Positions 16,955-26,272 of a DNA stretch of 64,000 nucleotides are shown here, piece by piece. Numbering within the stretch: the stretch's first letter is position 1; every line of letters starts with the position of its first letter. The translations under genes were made by a program, and so were the position numbers. The notes beneath the pieces are model-generated. The model ran no database searches, was not told where the DNA came from, and was given only the letters and a program-made list of their open reading frames with translations. The DNA is from Tabrizicola sp. (GTDB taxonomy: Bacteria; Pseudomonadota; Alphaproteobacteria; Rhodobacterales; Rhodobacteraceae): contig NZ_JAUXZE010000102.1 of NCBI RefSeq assembly GCF_030694085.1, positions 1 through 64,000 on the forward strand, in the 5' to 3' direction.

Positions 16955-17966
16955 CCGCGCTGCGGTCCAGCTTGGACGGCTCGATCGCGCCCAGGACCGC
17001 CAGCTTTGCCGCCCGCTTGATCCGTATCATGTCGGCGATCCGCGCCATCGCGACCGCCCGCATGATCAGCGCCGCGGGCAGATAGGCCCAAAGCGCCATC
17101 GCCCAGATCAGCGTCTGTGGCGAGGTCAGCGTCTCGGCCGGGATGCCGGTGCTTAGAAGTGCGACCACGGCCGGGATGACGAAGGGCAAAAGGAAGCCCA
17201 CGGCCAGGTTGGCATGAGAATCCCGCACCAGCCGGTCGACGACGTCGCCCCCGGCGGTCGGCTCGAAGGTGGGCAGGTTGACCCAGACGTTGAACGCCGC
17301 CTTGGTCGACGGCCAGCCGACAAGCTTCAGCACGATCACGAACAGCGCCAGCGAGAACAGCGAGATCAGGTAGGCCGTCCCCGCCGCGATCTTGACCTGT
17401 GCGATCTGCGCGGGCGTGGCATTGGCGTCCAGCATGTAGCTGACCAGCCGCACCGGCGAATACGGGAAGTCAAGCGAGGCGCCGATCAGAAGGCCCACAG
17501 CATGAAAGAAGCGCGAGACGGTGGTCGAATGTTCGATATCGGCGACGATGGCCGACAGGATCACCACGATCGTCAGCATCATCAGAAAGCGGATCCGGTT
17601 GTAGGGCGCGCCGTCGCGGAACTCGATCAGGCTGGGGTAGACGGCGTTGTATTCGAAGAACACAAGCGCGCCGCCGAACAGCGCGACCAGCGCAACGATC
17701 TGCTTGGTGTCGGTGCCGATGCCGGGCAGGATGACCGAGGGCACGACGATCAGGATCATCACCAGAAAGGCCCGCACAGCCGCAGCCGTCGCGCGGGACA
17801 GCCAGGTCCGCGCCCAGCCGTCGGTCGACACCACAGCGGTCAGTCGCAACCTGCTGCGCAACCCTTCAATCAATGCGGTGCCGCTTGCCACAATTCCGCC
17901 CAATTCCACACCGTCTCCAGCCGACTCGCCCTGGTTGTGCGCATCTAGACCAAGCTTTGTGGCCAT
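16926..17966 (-). CDS. Membrane protein of unknown function with acidic tail
   Basis: I do not recognise a family. The 346 residues include about seven hydrophobic helices: two near residues 65-125 (VRAFLVMILIVVPSVILPG, IVALVALFGGALVFFEY), one near 135-155, one near 165-180, then TAYLISLFSLALFVIVLKLV and two more. The C-terminus is cytoplasmic in character and ends in a run of Asp/Glu (DEDEDDD). It sits between an exported phosphatase-fold protein, with which it overlaps, and the type I secretion genes. It looks like a conserved integral membrane protein, not a known transporter. Confidence 0.7.
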   Translation of the reverse strand: MATKLGLDAHNQGESAGDGVELGGIVASGTALIEGLRSRLRLTAVVSTDGWARTWLSRATAAAVRAFLVMILIVVPSVILPGIGTDTKQIVALVALFGGALVFFEYNAVYPSLIEFRDGAPYNRIRFLMMLTIVVILSAIVADIEHSTTVSRFFHAVGLLIGASLDFPYSPVRLVSYMLDANATPAQIAQVKIAAGTAYLISLFSLALFVIVLKLVGWPSTKAAFNVWVNLPTFEPTAGGDVVDRLVRDSHANLAVGFLLPFVIPAVVALLSTGIPAETLTSPQTLIWAMALWAYLPAALIMRAVAMARIADMIRIKRAAKLAVLGAIEPSKLDRSADDEDEDDDL

Positions 17967-18042
17967 TTCAGGGTCAGTCTAGGCCGAACGGGCGAAGTCG
18001 TGCAGATTCATCGCACAATCTTGGTCACCTGTTGCCCAGGCG

Positions 18043-19338
18043 TCAGCTTTCGCGGAAGGCGCGGCCAAGGTAGTCGGTGAAGGGTTTGACCAGATAGGCA
18101 AGCGGTGTCCGGTCCCCCGTCTGCAGGAAGACATCGACCGGCATCCCGGGGAGCAGCACCTGATCGCCAAGGCGGGTCGCTTCGCCCGCGTTCAGTTCCA
18201 GCTCGGCACGGTAGTACTGCGTTCCCGTCGCGGGGTCGCGCAGCGCATCGGCCGAGACCATGACCACCGTCCCCTGCAGATGTGGCGTCGTCCGCGAGGA
18301 GAAGGCCGGAAACACAAGTTCCGCCGCCTGGCCGACGATCACCTCGTTGATGTGGATCGGGGCGATGCGCGCGGTGATCACCAGGGGCCGGTCCTGCGGA
18401 ACAAGGTAAAGCACCGGCTCGCCCGCGCGCAGCACGGCGCGGGGCGTCGTCACTTGCAGGCCCAGGACAATGCCGGACACCGGTGCCCGGATCTCCAGTC
18501 GGTTGATGCGTTCGGCCAGGGCACGGCGACGCTCGGCCAGTTCCAGCATCTGCGCCTCGATGTCGCGCAGCTCGGTCGTCGCCGCTTCTCGCCGGGTGCT
18601 TGCAAGGCCGGATACCTGCATCTCGGTTTCGGTGATCTGGCCGTCGCTGCGCGCAAGCTCGGCCTCCAGCGCGCCAAGTTGCCCCGAAAGCCGCGCCTTT
18701 TCCCGTTCCAGGGACAAGAGCGGTCCGGCCCGCGCCAAACCCTTGGCGCGCAAGCCCCGCTGCACCGCCAGTTCCTGCTCGACAAACTCCAGCTGCGTGC
18801 GGACCGCGCCGCTCTGGGCCAGAAGTCCGCCCGACTGCGCGGCAATCTGGTCGATGCGCCGCAGCAGAAGCGTGCGCGCCTCGTCCAGCGTCGTGCGTCG
18901 AGCCTCGAACAGGCGGCGCTGACCGTCCAGTTGCGCCGCGACCGCGGGCGTGGTGGCGGCAAGGGCCAGAAGGTCCGCCGCGAACTCAACGACGGCGCTG
19001 CCGTCGCGCTCGGCCTCCAGGCGGGCGGCCTGGCTGGAAAGCGCGCTCAGCCGCCCATCGACGATGACCAGTTCCGACTGCAGCGCCGCCCCGTCCAACC
19101 GAATCAAAGGGTCCCCGGCCGAGACCCGTTCCCCTTCGACCACCAAGATCGCCTCCACCACGCCGCCTTCGGGGTGCTGGACGATCTGGCGGTCGCGCTC
19201 GACCTCGATCTGACCCTGGGCGATGACCGCACCCGCGATCCGCGCGGTTGTCCCCCAAAGCCCCAAGACCAGGACCAGCGCCACGAAGGCAGCCAGGCCC
19301 AGGATCACGGGCCCGCGGATCGAAAGCACTCCGCTCAT
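18043..19338 (-). CDS. Type I secretion membrane-fusion protein, HlyD family
   Basis: A 431-residue adaptor. One N-terminal helix (VILGLAAFVALVLVLGLWGT) anchors it; then a barrel-sandwich/lipoyl half (QIEVERDRQIVQHPEGGVVE), about 200 residues of coiled coil rich in Leu/Glu/Arg, the second lipoyl half (IRAPVSGIVLGLQV) and a beta-barrel end. PrsE/HlyD proteins bridge the inner-membrane ABC exporter to a TolC-type pore. It overlaps the upstream ATPase gene by four bases (ATGA), so the two form one unit. No TolC or RTX substrate gene is in the window. Confidence 0.93.
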   Translation of the reverse strand: MSGVLSIRGPVILGLAAFVALVLVLGLWGTTARIAGAVIAQGQIEVERDRQIVQHPEGGVVEAILVVEGERVSAGDPLIRLDGAALQSELVIVDGRLSALSSQAARLEAERDGSAVVEFAADLLALAATTPAVAAQLDGQRRLFEARRTTLDEARTLLLRRIDQIAAQSGGLLAQSGAVRTQLEFVEQELAVQRGLRAKGLARAGPLLSLEREKARLSGQLGALEAELARSDGQITETEMQVSGLASTRREAATTELRDIEAQMLELAERRRALAERINRLEIRAPVSGIVLGLQVTTPRAVLRAGEPVLYLVPQDRPLVITARIAPIHINEVIVGQAAELVFPAFSSRTTPHLQGTVVMVSADALRDPATGTQYYRAELELNAGEATRLGDQVLLPGMPVDVFLQTGDRTPLAYLVKPFTDYLGRAFRES

Positions 19339-21098
19339 GCGACACCCGCGGGGGCTGTGGTACGCGCGATGTCTCCCGCGTTCCGAACCATTTGCCGCAG
19401 GACGGCATCGCGCGCGCCGAAGGCCGCTGCGGTGCCCTGGTGCAGCACCAAAAGCAGGTCGCAGTCCTGCAGCGCCGCGGGTCGGTGCGCCATGATCAGC
19501 ACGGCGGCCCCCATCTCTTTCGCGGCCCGGATCGCCTGGTTCAGTGCCTGCGCCCCCTCGTTGTCGAGGCTTGAATTCGGCTCGTCCAGGATCAGAAGCA
19601 CCGGGTCGCCATACAGGGCCCGTGCCAGGCCGATGCGCTGGATCTGGCCTCCTGACAGACGACTGCCCACGCTTGCCACCTGGGTGTCATAGCCTTCAGG
19701 CAGCTCCAGGATCATCTCATGCGCTGCGGCCGCCTGCGCCGCCGCGACAATCCGGCCCGGATCGGCACCGGACTGCAGCCGGGCAATGTTCTCGGCGATG
19801 GTGCCGTCAAATAGCCCCACCCGCTGCGGCAGATATCCGATCAGGCTGCCCAGGACGTCGGGATCGAACTGGTTCAGCGCCGCGCCCTCCAGCCGGATGC
19901 GACCCGCGCTGGGCCCCCAGACCCCGATCAACGCGCGCGCCAGCGTGGACTTTCCCGAGGCCGATGGCCCGATCACCCCCAGCGCCTGCCCGGGACCCAG
20001 CCGGAAAGACAGATCCCTCAGCACCGGGGTCGCGCCACCAGGCGGCACCACGGTCAGCCCCTGCACCTCCAGCACCGCCCGCGGTCGGGGCAGCGGAGTG
20101 CGTGTCGGCACACTGGGCTCAGCCGACAACAACCCGGCGAGCCGCACCCGCGCCTGCCGCGCCCGGGTCAGGACCGGCCACTGCCCCACCGCCTGCTCGA
20201 CCGGCTGCAAGGCACGCCCCATCAGGATAGAGGCCGCGATCATCGCCCCCGCCGAAAGCTCTTGCCGCAAGACAAGCCAGGCCGCGAGCCCCAGCATCGC
20301 GGATTGCAGGAACAGGCGGAACGTCCTGATCAGGACCGTATAGCGCCCAGAAGCGTCCGAGGCAGTCAGCCCCGCCACCAGCGCCTGCTCCCGCCACCGA
20401 TGCAGCCGGATGAAGGCTGCCTGGGTCATCCCCAGCGCCTGGATGACCTCGGACTCGGCCTTCAGGTTCTCGGCCTGCCGGTCGGCCGCAAGCATGGCCA
20501 GGGTCGCGGTGTGCAGGGGCCGCTCGGTGCTGCGCTGGTTCAGCCAGCTGAAAAGCACGATCATCAGGCCACCGCCCAGGGCCAGCCACCCCAGCCAGGG
20601 ATGGAAGACGAAGATCGCCGCTGCAAAGACCGGCGCCCAAGGCGCATCGAACAGCGCCAGAAGCACAGGGGAGGCCCAGAACCGCGCGATGGCGTCCAGG
20701 TCGCGCTGCGCGACCTGTGCCGCATGGTCCTGCGGGGCGACGGCCAGCCTGCGGAACGCGGCAGACAGGACGCGCGGATCAAGGCGGGCCTGAAGCCGGG
20801 CACCCAGCCGCGCGGTGATCCGGGTGCGGGCATGGTCTAGAAGGCCCATCAGCAGAAACAGAAACCCCATCAGCAGCGAAAGCGCCAGCAAGGTTTCTTC
20901 CGACCGAGAGACCAGGACGCGGTCATAGACCTGCAGCATGTAAAGCGGCGCGGTCAGCATCAGCAGGTTGACCATCGTCGAGAAGATCAGGGCGATCATG
21001 ATGGCTTGACGCGACTCGGCTCCGGCGGCCGCAAGCTCGGCCAGTCCGGGCGCAGGACTGGGCACTTGGTCGGGCGCTGTGATCATGGGCCTTGCCAT
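19335..21098 (-). CDS. Type I secretion ABC transporter, PrtD/PrsD family
   Basis: A 587-residue fused permease-ATPase. The first 320 residues have six helices (starting IMIALIFSTMVNLLMLTAPLYM); the ATPase half has Walker A GPSASGKST, signature LSGGQIQRIGLARAL, Walker B LLILDEPNSSLD and the H-loop MAHRPA. ATG at 21098 with AAGGA upstream is chosen over a TTG 23 codons earlier because family members are 570-590 residues long. It exports an unfolded protein with the HlyD-like partner. There is no N-terminal C39 peptidase, so the cargo is expected to carry an uncleaved C-terminal signal. Confidence 0.92.
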   Translation of the reverse strand: MARPMITAPDQVPSPAPGLAELAAAGAESRQAIMIALIFSTMVNLLMLTAPLYMLQVYDRVLVSRSEETLLALSLLMGFLFLLMGLLDHARTRITARLGARLQARLDPRVLSAAFRRLAVAPQDHAAQVAQRDLDAIARFWASPVLLALFDAPWAPVFAAAIFVFHPWLGWLALGGGLMIVLFSWLNQRSTERPLHTATLAMLAADRQAENLKAESEVIQALGMTQAAFIRLHRWREQALVAGLTASDASGRYTVLIRTFRLFLQSAMLGLAAWLVLRQELSAGAMIAASILMGRALQPVEQAVGQWPVLTRARQARVRLAGLLSAEPSVPTRTPLPRPRAVLEVQGLTVVPPGGATPVLRDLSFRLGPGQALGVIGPSASGKSTLARALIGVWGPSAGRIRLEGAALNQFDPDVLGSLIGYLPQRVGLFDGTIAENIARLQSGADPGRIVAAAQAAAAHEMILELPEGYDTQVASVGSRLSGGQIQRIGLARALYGDPVLLILDEPNSSLDNEGAQALNQAIRAAKEMGAAVLIMAHRPAALQDCDLLLVLHQGTAAAFGARDAVLRQMVRNAGDIARTTAPAGVA

Positions 21099-21239
21099 CC
21101 AACTCGTCCTTGGCGTGTTCCTGCCAGCCGCGACGTCTGTGCCACGCTTCGCCGTTGTGTTGGACAAGTCACGGACTTATGCCTTGCCAACGCCGACGCA
21201 AGACTATGCTTAGCGGCGTATTGGCCGCACAGTAGGATC

Positions 21240-22055
21240 ATGGGTCTGAACATTTCCTTTATTTCCGGGCAGCATCTGCGCAGAACGCTTGCCCTTCTCG
21301 CAGTCGCGGGTCTTGCGGCCTGCGGTGCCGCGCCGTCGGGTGACGGCTTCAATGATCCGTTCGAACCCGCAAACCGCAAGGTCCATGCCTTCAACAAGGG
21401 TGTCGACCGTGCGCTGGTTGGTCCCGCCTCCAAAGGCTTCGGCAGCGTCCCCGAGCCGGTGAAGCGTGCGGTCGGCAATGTCGCGGACACGCTCGACCTG
21501 CCTGGCGACATCGCGAACAACCTGCTGCAACTGCGCCTCGTGGCTGCGGCCGAGAACACGCTGCGGCTGGCCGCCAACCTGACCTTCGGGCTGGGCGGCA
21601 CCATCGACATCGCTTCCGAGCTTGGCCTGCCGGAAAACCCCACCGATTTCGGCGAGACGCTGCATGTCTGGGGCGTGGGCGAGGGGCCTTATGTCGAACT
21701 GCCGCTTGCCGGCCCCTCGACCGTGCGCGACACGGTCGGCAGCGTGGTCGATGTCGCGCTGAACCCGGTCCGGTTGGCACTGCCCAAGAAAGAGGCCACC
21801 GCCGCCACGGTCCTCAAGCTGTTCTCACGCCTTGGTGATCGCGACCGCTTCTCGGATACGGTGGATTCGCTCCTATATGAAAGTGCAGACAGCTATGCTC
21901 AGGCGCGGCTCCTTTACCTGCAGAACCGGCGGTTCCAGCTGGCGAAGGCGGGCGGTGCCGCCGCAGCCAACGACGACGGGTTCATTGACCCCTATGCAGA
22001 TGCACCCAGCGACGACGCCTTCATCGACCCCTATGAGGACCCCTATGCCCAGTGA
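21240..22055 (+). CDS. mlaA: Outer-membrane lipid-asymmetry lipoprotein MlaA
   Basis: A 271-residue lipoprotein. The N-terminal LALLAVAGLAAC is a signal peptide II with lipobox cysteine. NDPFEPANRKVHAFNKGVDR is the hallmark VacJ/MlaA motif, followed by the donut-forming helices and NPTDFGETLHVWGVGEGPYV. MlaA removes phospholipids from the outer leaflet of the outer membrane. The tail has two copies of FIDPY with acidic residues, beyond the core. The frame continues upstream, but ATG at 21240 is right for the lipoprotein signal. It overlaps mlaC by 11 bases. Confidence 0.93.
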   Translation: MGLNISFISGQHLRRTLALLAVAGLAACGAAPSGDGFNDPFEPANRKVHAFNKGVDRALVGPASKGFGSVPEPVKRAVGNVADTLDLPGDIANNLLQLRLVAAAENTLRLAANLTFGLGGTIDIASELGLPENPTDFGETLHVWGVGEGPYVELPLAGPSTVRDTVGSVVDVALNPVRLALPKKEATAATVLKLFSRLGDRDRFSDTVDSLLYESADSYAQARLLYLQNRRFQLAKAGGAAAANDDGFIDPYADAPSDDAFIDPYEDPYAQ

Positions 22056-22653
22056 CCTGACCCTCTCGCGCCGCGGCTTCGTGGCTGGACTGGCAACTGC
22101 CGCGGCACTGGCCGCGCTGCCCCGCCCCGCCCTGGCGCTGACGGCCGAAGCCGCGAAGGGTCTGGTCGACAAGACGGTCGCCGACATCAATTCGATCATC
22201 AACTCGGGCAAGTCCGAAGCCGCAATGCTGCGCGACTTCGAGCAGCTCTTCGCCCGCTATGCCGACGTGCCCGCCATCGCGCGCTCGGTCCTTGGCACGG
22301 CAGCCCGCTCGGCCTCGAAGGGGCAGCTTTCGGCCTATACCAAGGCCTTCCAGGGCTACATCAGCCGCAAATACGGCCGCCGCTTCCGTGAATTCCAGGG
22401 CGGCAAGATCGACGTCGCCGAGGCCCGCGCGGTGAAAAGCTACTACGAGGTAATCTCGACCGCCCGCCTCAAGGGTGAGGCCCCGTTCGAGGTGCGCTGG
22501 CACGTCAGCGACAAATCCGGCAAGAGCCTGTTCTTCAACATCATCATCGAGGGCGTGAACATGCTGGCCTCGGAACGCACCGAGATGGGCGCGCTTCTGG
22601 ACCAGCGTGGCGGCAGCCTTGACCGGCTGATCGCGGATCTCTCCAGCCTCTAG
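22045..22653 (+). CDS. mlaC: Periplasmic phospholipid-binding protein MlaC
   Basis: A 202-residue protein with a twin-arginine leader (LSRRGFVAGLATAAALAAL, cleavage after ALA). The mature domain follows MlaC: FEQLFARYADVPAIARSVLG, then YTKAFQGYISRKYGRRF and the closing LLDQRGGSLDRLIADL. MlaC ferries phospholipids between MlaA in the outer membrane and the MlaFEDB complex in the inner membrane. The mlaFEDB genes are not here. The start overlaps the end of mlaA in another frame, showing coupling. Confidence 0.93.
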   Translation: MPSDLTLSRRGFVAGLATAAALAALPRPALALTAEAAKGLVDKTVADINSIINSGKSEAAMLRDFEQLFARYADVPAIARSVLGTAARSASKGQLSAYTKAFQGYISRKYGRRFREFQGGKIDVAEARAVKSYYEVISTARLKGEAPFEVRWHVSDKSGKSLFFNIIIEGVNMLASERTEMGALLDQRGGSLDRLIADLSSL

Positions 22654-22654
22654 G

Positions 22655-22705
22655 CCTGTCCGGCCCCTGCGCCCGTCCGGCCCCTGCGCCCGTCCGGCCC
22701 TTCAG
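22655..22705. repeat. Three tandem copies of a 17-base unit
   Basis: Units at 22655-22671, 22672-22688 and 22689-22705 share CCCGTCCGGCCCCTGCG, the first and last with a few changes. The tract begins directly after the mlaC stop and leads into the hairpin at 22707-22729. Replication slippage of a C-rich 3' region is the simplest origin. Confidence 0.8.
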
Positions 22706-22706
22706 A

Positions 22707-22729
22707 CCGCCAGCCCTTCAGACTGGCGG
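22707..22729. terminator. Hairpin between convergent mlaC and kinase genes
   Basis: CCGCCAG (22707-22713) pairs with CTGGCGG (22723-22729) around a nine-base loop. It spans the stop of the minus-strand kinase gene and lies 54 bases after mlaC, so it could end both transcripts. There is no T-run on either side. Confidence 0.45.
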
Positions 22730-23713
22730 GGACCGCTTCTCGACGGTGATCGCATAGTGCAGGCCGTCCGGCCCGAAGGTCCGGCTGGATGTGCCACCCA
22801 GCTGGGACGGGACGATCATGTCCAGGATCATCGAGCCAAATCCGCTGCGCTGCGAAGGCGCGGCGGGACCGACCCCCGATTCGATCCATTGGAAGGTGAA
22901 GCCTCGCCCGGCATCGCTTGACCAGGACACATCCAGGCTTCCGCTCGCATCCTTCAGTGCCCCGTACTTCAACGAGTTGGTCGTCAGTTCGTGGATCGCC
23001 ATCGACATCATCTGCGCCTCGCTGGCCCCCAGCAGCACCTCTGGCCCACCGATGGTCATCTGGGCCGCAAGGTCATCGTGGCCGTACTGAAGCTGGCGGG
23101 CGATCACTTCGCCAAGGGACATGCGATCCCAGTTGGTGCCGATCAGGTAGGAATGGGTCCTGGCCATCGACTGCATGCGCGCGTCGAACCGTTCCAGGAA
23201 GGTCGGCAGCGTTTCGGAAGACCCCGCCGTCCGCCGGGCGATGACCTGAACCAGGCTCAAAAGATTGCCGACCCGGTGCTGAAGCTCGTGCGCAATCGCG
23301 TTCTTCTGCTCTTCCGCCCGGACCAGTTCGGTGATGTTCTCGGTGATCTGCACCACATGGCCGATGCTGCCGTCGGGACCGATCAGTGGAGTGTGGCGGC
23401 AGCGCCACCAGGCTTCGGTTGTGCGGCTCAGGTCGTTCGGGTCCGGGATGCTGTAGGCCAGCCGCTCGATTGAATTGGCTTCGCCAGCCAGCGCGCGCCG
23501 CATGGAGTGTTCCAGCGGTCTACGCCGCTCCTCGACCTCCGGGAACGCTTCGAAAAGGTGGCGCCCGATCAGCTCCGGCAAGGTCCGGCCGACCGTCTCT
23601 AGATACATGTCACTGGCCATCACGTAGCGAAGGTCGCGATCAAGCACCATCAGCGAGGCGGGCATGTCGCGCAGCACGGTGAGATCCAGAGTGGGATCAG
23701 TAGAGCCAAACAT
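22718..23713 (-). CDS. PAS-domain HWE-type sensor histidine kinase
   Basis: A 331-residue soluble kinase. Residues 10-125 are a PAS domain (SLMVLDRDLRYVMASDMYLE, HVVQITENITELVRAEEQK). The phospho-acceptor region is AIAHELQHRVGNLLSLVQVI; the N-box MSMAIHELTTNSLKYGAL and the tryptophan/glutamate WIESG place it in the HWE/HisKA_2 group common in alphaproteobacteria. ATG at 23713 is chosen; a GTG 14 codons upstream is possible. It has no membrane helix and no adjacent response regulator, so it is an orphan; general-stress signalling is one option. Confidence 0.88.
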   Translation of the reverse strand: MFGSTDPTLDLTVLRDMPASLMVLDRDLRYVMASDMYLETVGRTLPELIGRHLFEAFPEVEERRRPLEHSMRRALAGEANSIERLAYSIPDPNDLSRTTEAWWRCRHTPLIGPDGSIGHVVQITENITELVRAEEQKNAIAHELQHRVGNLLSLVQVIARRTAGSSETLPTFLERFDARMQSMARTHSYLIGTNWDRMSLGEVIARQLQYGHDDLAAQMTIGGPEVLLGASEAQMMSMAIHELTTNSLKYGALKDASGSLDVSWSSDAGRGFTFQWIESGVGPAAPSQRSGFGSMILDMIVPSQLGGTSSRTFGPDGLHYAITVEKRSPPV

Positions 23714-23827
23714 AAAGGACAATTCCCGATTAACCGCGAACCCACACCCTGCCACGGCTCAGGATAGGGCCTTCCTGGACCATATTCGAACTTCAAGACT
23801 GCCAGCGGCGTGCCCGCCGATCAAGCC

Positions 23828-26167
23828 TCAGTTGCCCAGCACGTCGTCCAGCAACTGTTCCACCAGATCGCCGCGCCTGCCTTCGACCGGGCCTTCCATC
23901 ACCGCGCCCTCGGGCGGCGGGCCATCGAACACCGGCACATCCTCGGGCAGGGGGGCGGTATAGGCCTGGGGCAGCGGCTGTTCGTACTGCTCGCCATCGA
24001 AAAGCGGGGCGTTGGGGTCGTCGAAATAGGGCACGTCCTCAGCCGAGATCGCTCCATCACTGCCGCCGACCGGGGCATAGGTCGAATCGGGGATGTCCTT
24101 GATCAGCGGCTTCGGCGGGACCCCTTCGTTGATCCGTACCATGACTTCATGCCAGATCTCGGCAGGCAACCCGCCGCCCGTCACCCCGGTCAGCGGCGAG
24201 TTGTCGTCATAGCCCATCCAGACGCCGACGACGTAATCGGCGGTAAAGCCCACGAACCACGCATCCCGCGCGCTTTGCGTGGTGCCGGTCTTGCCCGCCG
24301 CTTCGCGGTCTTTCAGCCGTGCCCGACCTCCGGTGCCGGAATTCAGCACCTCGGTCATCATGTAGGTCAGCGCGTGGGCCGCCTTCTCCGAGATCACCCG
24401 CTCGCCGATGCCGCCGCCCGCGCCGAACAGGGGCTCGTCCATACCCTTCAGCTTCAGCGAGTCGAAGCCATAAGGCGCGACCGAGGATCCCCCGTTCAGA
24501 ATCCCTGCGAAGGCCCCGGTCATGTCGATCAGCGTCGATTCCGACACGCCCAGGGCCAAAGCCGGGCCGTCGGCAAAGTTCTGCGCCAGGCCGAAGTCGG
24601 TCGCCACCTGCTTCACCAGATCGCGGCCCACCGCCTCGGACACGCGGACCGCCGGGATGTTCCGGCTTTCAGCCAGGGCTTGCGTCAGCGTGATCTGACC
24701 CTTGAACTTCTTGTCGTAATTCTGTGGACACCAGTCGCCCGACCCGGCCGTGTAGATGCACATGGGCGTGTCCTCGACATAGTCCAGCGGGCTGTAGCCC
24801 AGGTCCATCGCCACGGCATAGATGAAGGGTTTGAAGGTCGATCCCGTCTGCCGCAGCGCCTGCGTCGCGCGGTTGAAATCGCCCGCGTTGGGCAGGTTGC
24901 GCCCGCCGACCATCGCCCGCACCGCGCCATCCGCGCTCATGACCACGATGGCCGCCTGGGCCTTTGACCCCGCCTTCACCTTGTTCTCGAAGATCCAGGT
25001 CAGGGCCTCTTCGGCCTTCTTCTGCATCTCCTGGTCCAGCGTGGTCTCGATGACCACGTCTTCCGTCGTGTCCCGTGCCAGGTAGTCCGGGGTCGTCTCC
25101 ATCACCCAGTCGGCGAAATAGCCGCCCGACTTCTGCCGTGCCGCCTTGGACAGCGCGGCCGGACTGGCCCGCGCGGTGTCGGCCTCGGCCTTGGTCAGGT
25201 AGCCCTGTTCCTCCATCAGCCCGACAACCACCGCCGCCCGGTTCCGCGCCCGCTCCAGGCTTGCCGTCGGCGCAAATGTGGACGGAGCCTTCAACAGCCC
25301 CGCCAGCATCGCCGCCTCGGCCGCGCTGACGTCCTTGGCCGACTTGCCGAAATACCGCTGCGCCGCCGCCTCGAAACCCCGCGCGCCCGCCCCCAGATAG
25401 GCGCGGTTGAAGTAGATCGTCAGGATGTCTTCCTTGGAGTACTTGACCTCCATAGCCATCGCGAAGGGGACTTCCTTCAGCTTGCGCCAGATGCCACCCC
25501 TGCGGCAGTCCTTCTCGTAGTCGGCCTCGGACTTCCACTTCGTCGGGTCCCACTGCACCCCCAGACACAGAAGCTTGGCCGTCTGCTGGGTGATGGTCGA
25601 GCCGCCGTTGCCTTCGAACGCGCCGCGCCCTTCGGACAGGTTGATGCGGATCGCGCTGGCGATGCCGCGCGGACTGATCCCGAAATGCCAGTAGAACCGT
25701 CGATCCTCGGTCGCCACGACCGCGTCGTGCAGGTCGGGCGACACGCTTTGTGCCGTCACCATGCCCCCGAAGGTCTCGCCCCGCCAGGCGAAGACCTCAC
25801 CCTTGCGGTCCAGCATCGTCACCGATCCGCGCGCGCGACCGTCCACGACCGCCTCCAGCTCGGGCAGTTGCGCGTAGTAGTACCACACGAACCCGCCCAG
25901 AATCAGCGCCCCGATCGCCGAGCCCCGCCAGGCGATGCCCCAGATCACCCGCCAGATCGCCACAAACAGCCCGACCACCAGCCCGTGCTGCCGTCTGGGC
26001 CGTGCCGCACGCGCCCGCTTGCGCGGCTCTTTCGGCGGCGCAGGCTTGCGCGGCCCGCCACCCGACGGGGCCGCGCGCGAAGTCGAATACCTCTTGTCTG
26101 CAACAAGGGGGCCACGCCCCCGGTCTTTCGCTGCCATGCCTGCTCTGCCACTCGCAACCTGGGCCAT
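23828..26167 (-). CDS. mrcA: Penicillin-binding protein 1A (bifunctional)
   Basis: A 779-residue class A PBP. After a basic Pro/Arg-rich cytoplasmic head and one helix (IGALILGGFVWYYYAQLP), the GT51 domain shows EDRRFYWHFG and GGSTITQQTAK. The transpeptidase domain has the SxxK serine in TGSTFKPF, SRN and KTGTTQ. It polymerises and crosslinks peptidoglycan at the inner-membrane outer face. ATG at 26167 is preceded by AAAGGGG; an ATG ten codons later is the alternative. The C-terminal 90 residues are acidic and Pro-rich. It is divergent from glnK. Confidence 0.95.
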   Translation of the reverse strand: MAQVASGRAGMAAKDRGRGPLVADKRYSTSRAAPSGGGPRKPAPPKEPRKRARAARPRRQHGLVVGLFVAIWRVIWGIAWRGSAIGALILGGFVWYYYAQLPELEAVVDGRARGSVTMLDRKGEVFAWRGETFGGMVTAQSVSPDLHDAVVATEDRRFYWHFGISPRGIASAIRINLSEGRGAFEGNGGSTITQQTAKLLCLGVQWDPTKWKSEADYEKDCRRGGIWRKLKEVPFAMAMEVKYSKEDILTIYFNRAYLGAGARGFEAAAQRYFGKSAKDVSAAEAAMLAGLLKAPSTFAPTASLERARNRAAVVVGLMEEQGYLTKAEADTARASPAALSKAARQKSGGYFADWVMETTPDYLARDTTEDVVIETTLDQEMQKKAEEALTWIFENKVKAGSKAQAAIVVMSADGAVRAMVGGRNLPNAGDFNRATQALRQTGSTFKPFIYAVAMDLGYSPLDYVEDTPMCIYTAGSGDWCPQNYDKKFKGQITLTQALAESRNIPAVRVSEAVGRDLVKQVATDFGLAQNFADGPALALGVSESTLIDMTGAFAGILNGGSSVAPYGFDSLKLKGMDEPLFGAGGGIGERVISEKAAHALTYMMTEVLNSGTGGRARLKDREAAGKTGTTQSARDAWFVGFTADYVVGVWMGYDDNSPLTGVTGGGLPAEIWHEVMVRINEGVPPKPLIKDIPDSTYAPVGGSDGAISAEDVPYFDDPNAPLFDGEQYEQPLPQAYTAPLPEDVPVFDGPPPEGAVMEGPVEGRRGDLVEQLLDDVLGN

Positions 26168-26272
26168 TCCGACCCCTTTGCAGGCGACAATATCCCGGAT
26201 CTGACGGAAAGCGAAGTCAGCTGGACGACGATTCGCGTCGCTCCGCCGCCCAAGAATTAGGCATACGCCAGG

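Noticed and set aside
22655..22705. CRISPR-like repeats after mlaC
   Set aside because: Units are 17 bases and directly adjacent with no spacers; this is an ordinary tandem repeat.
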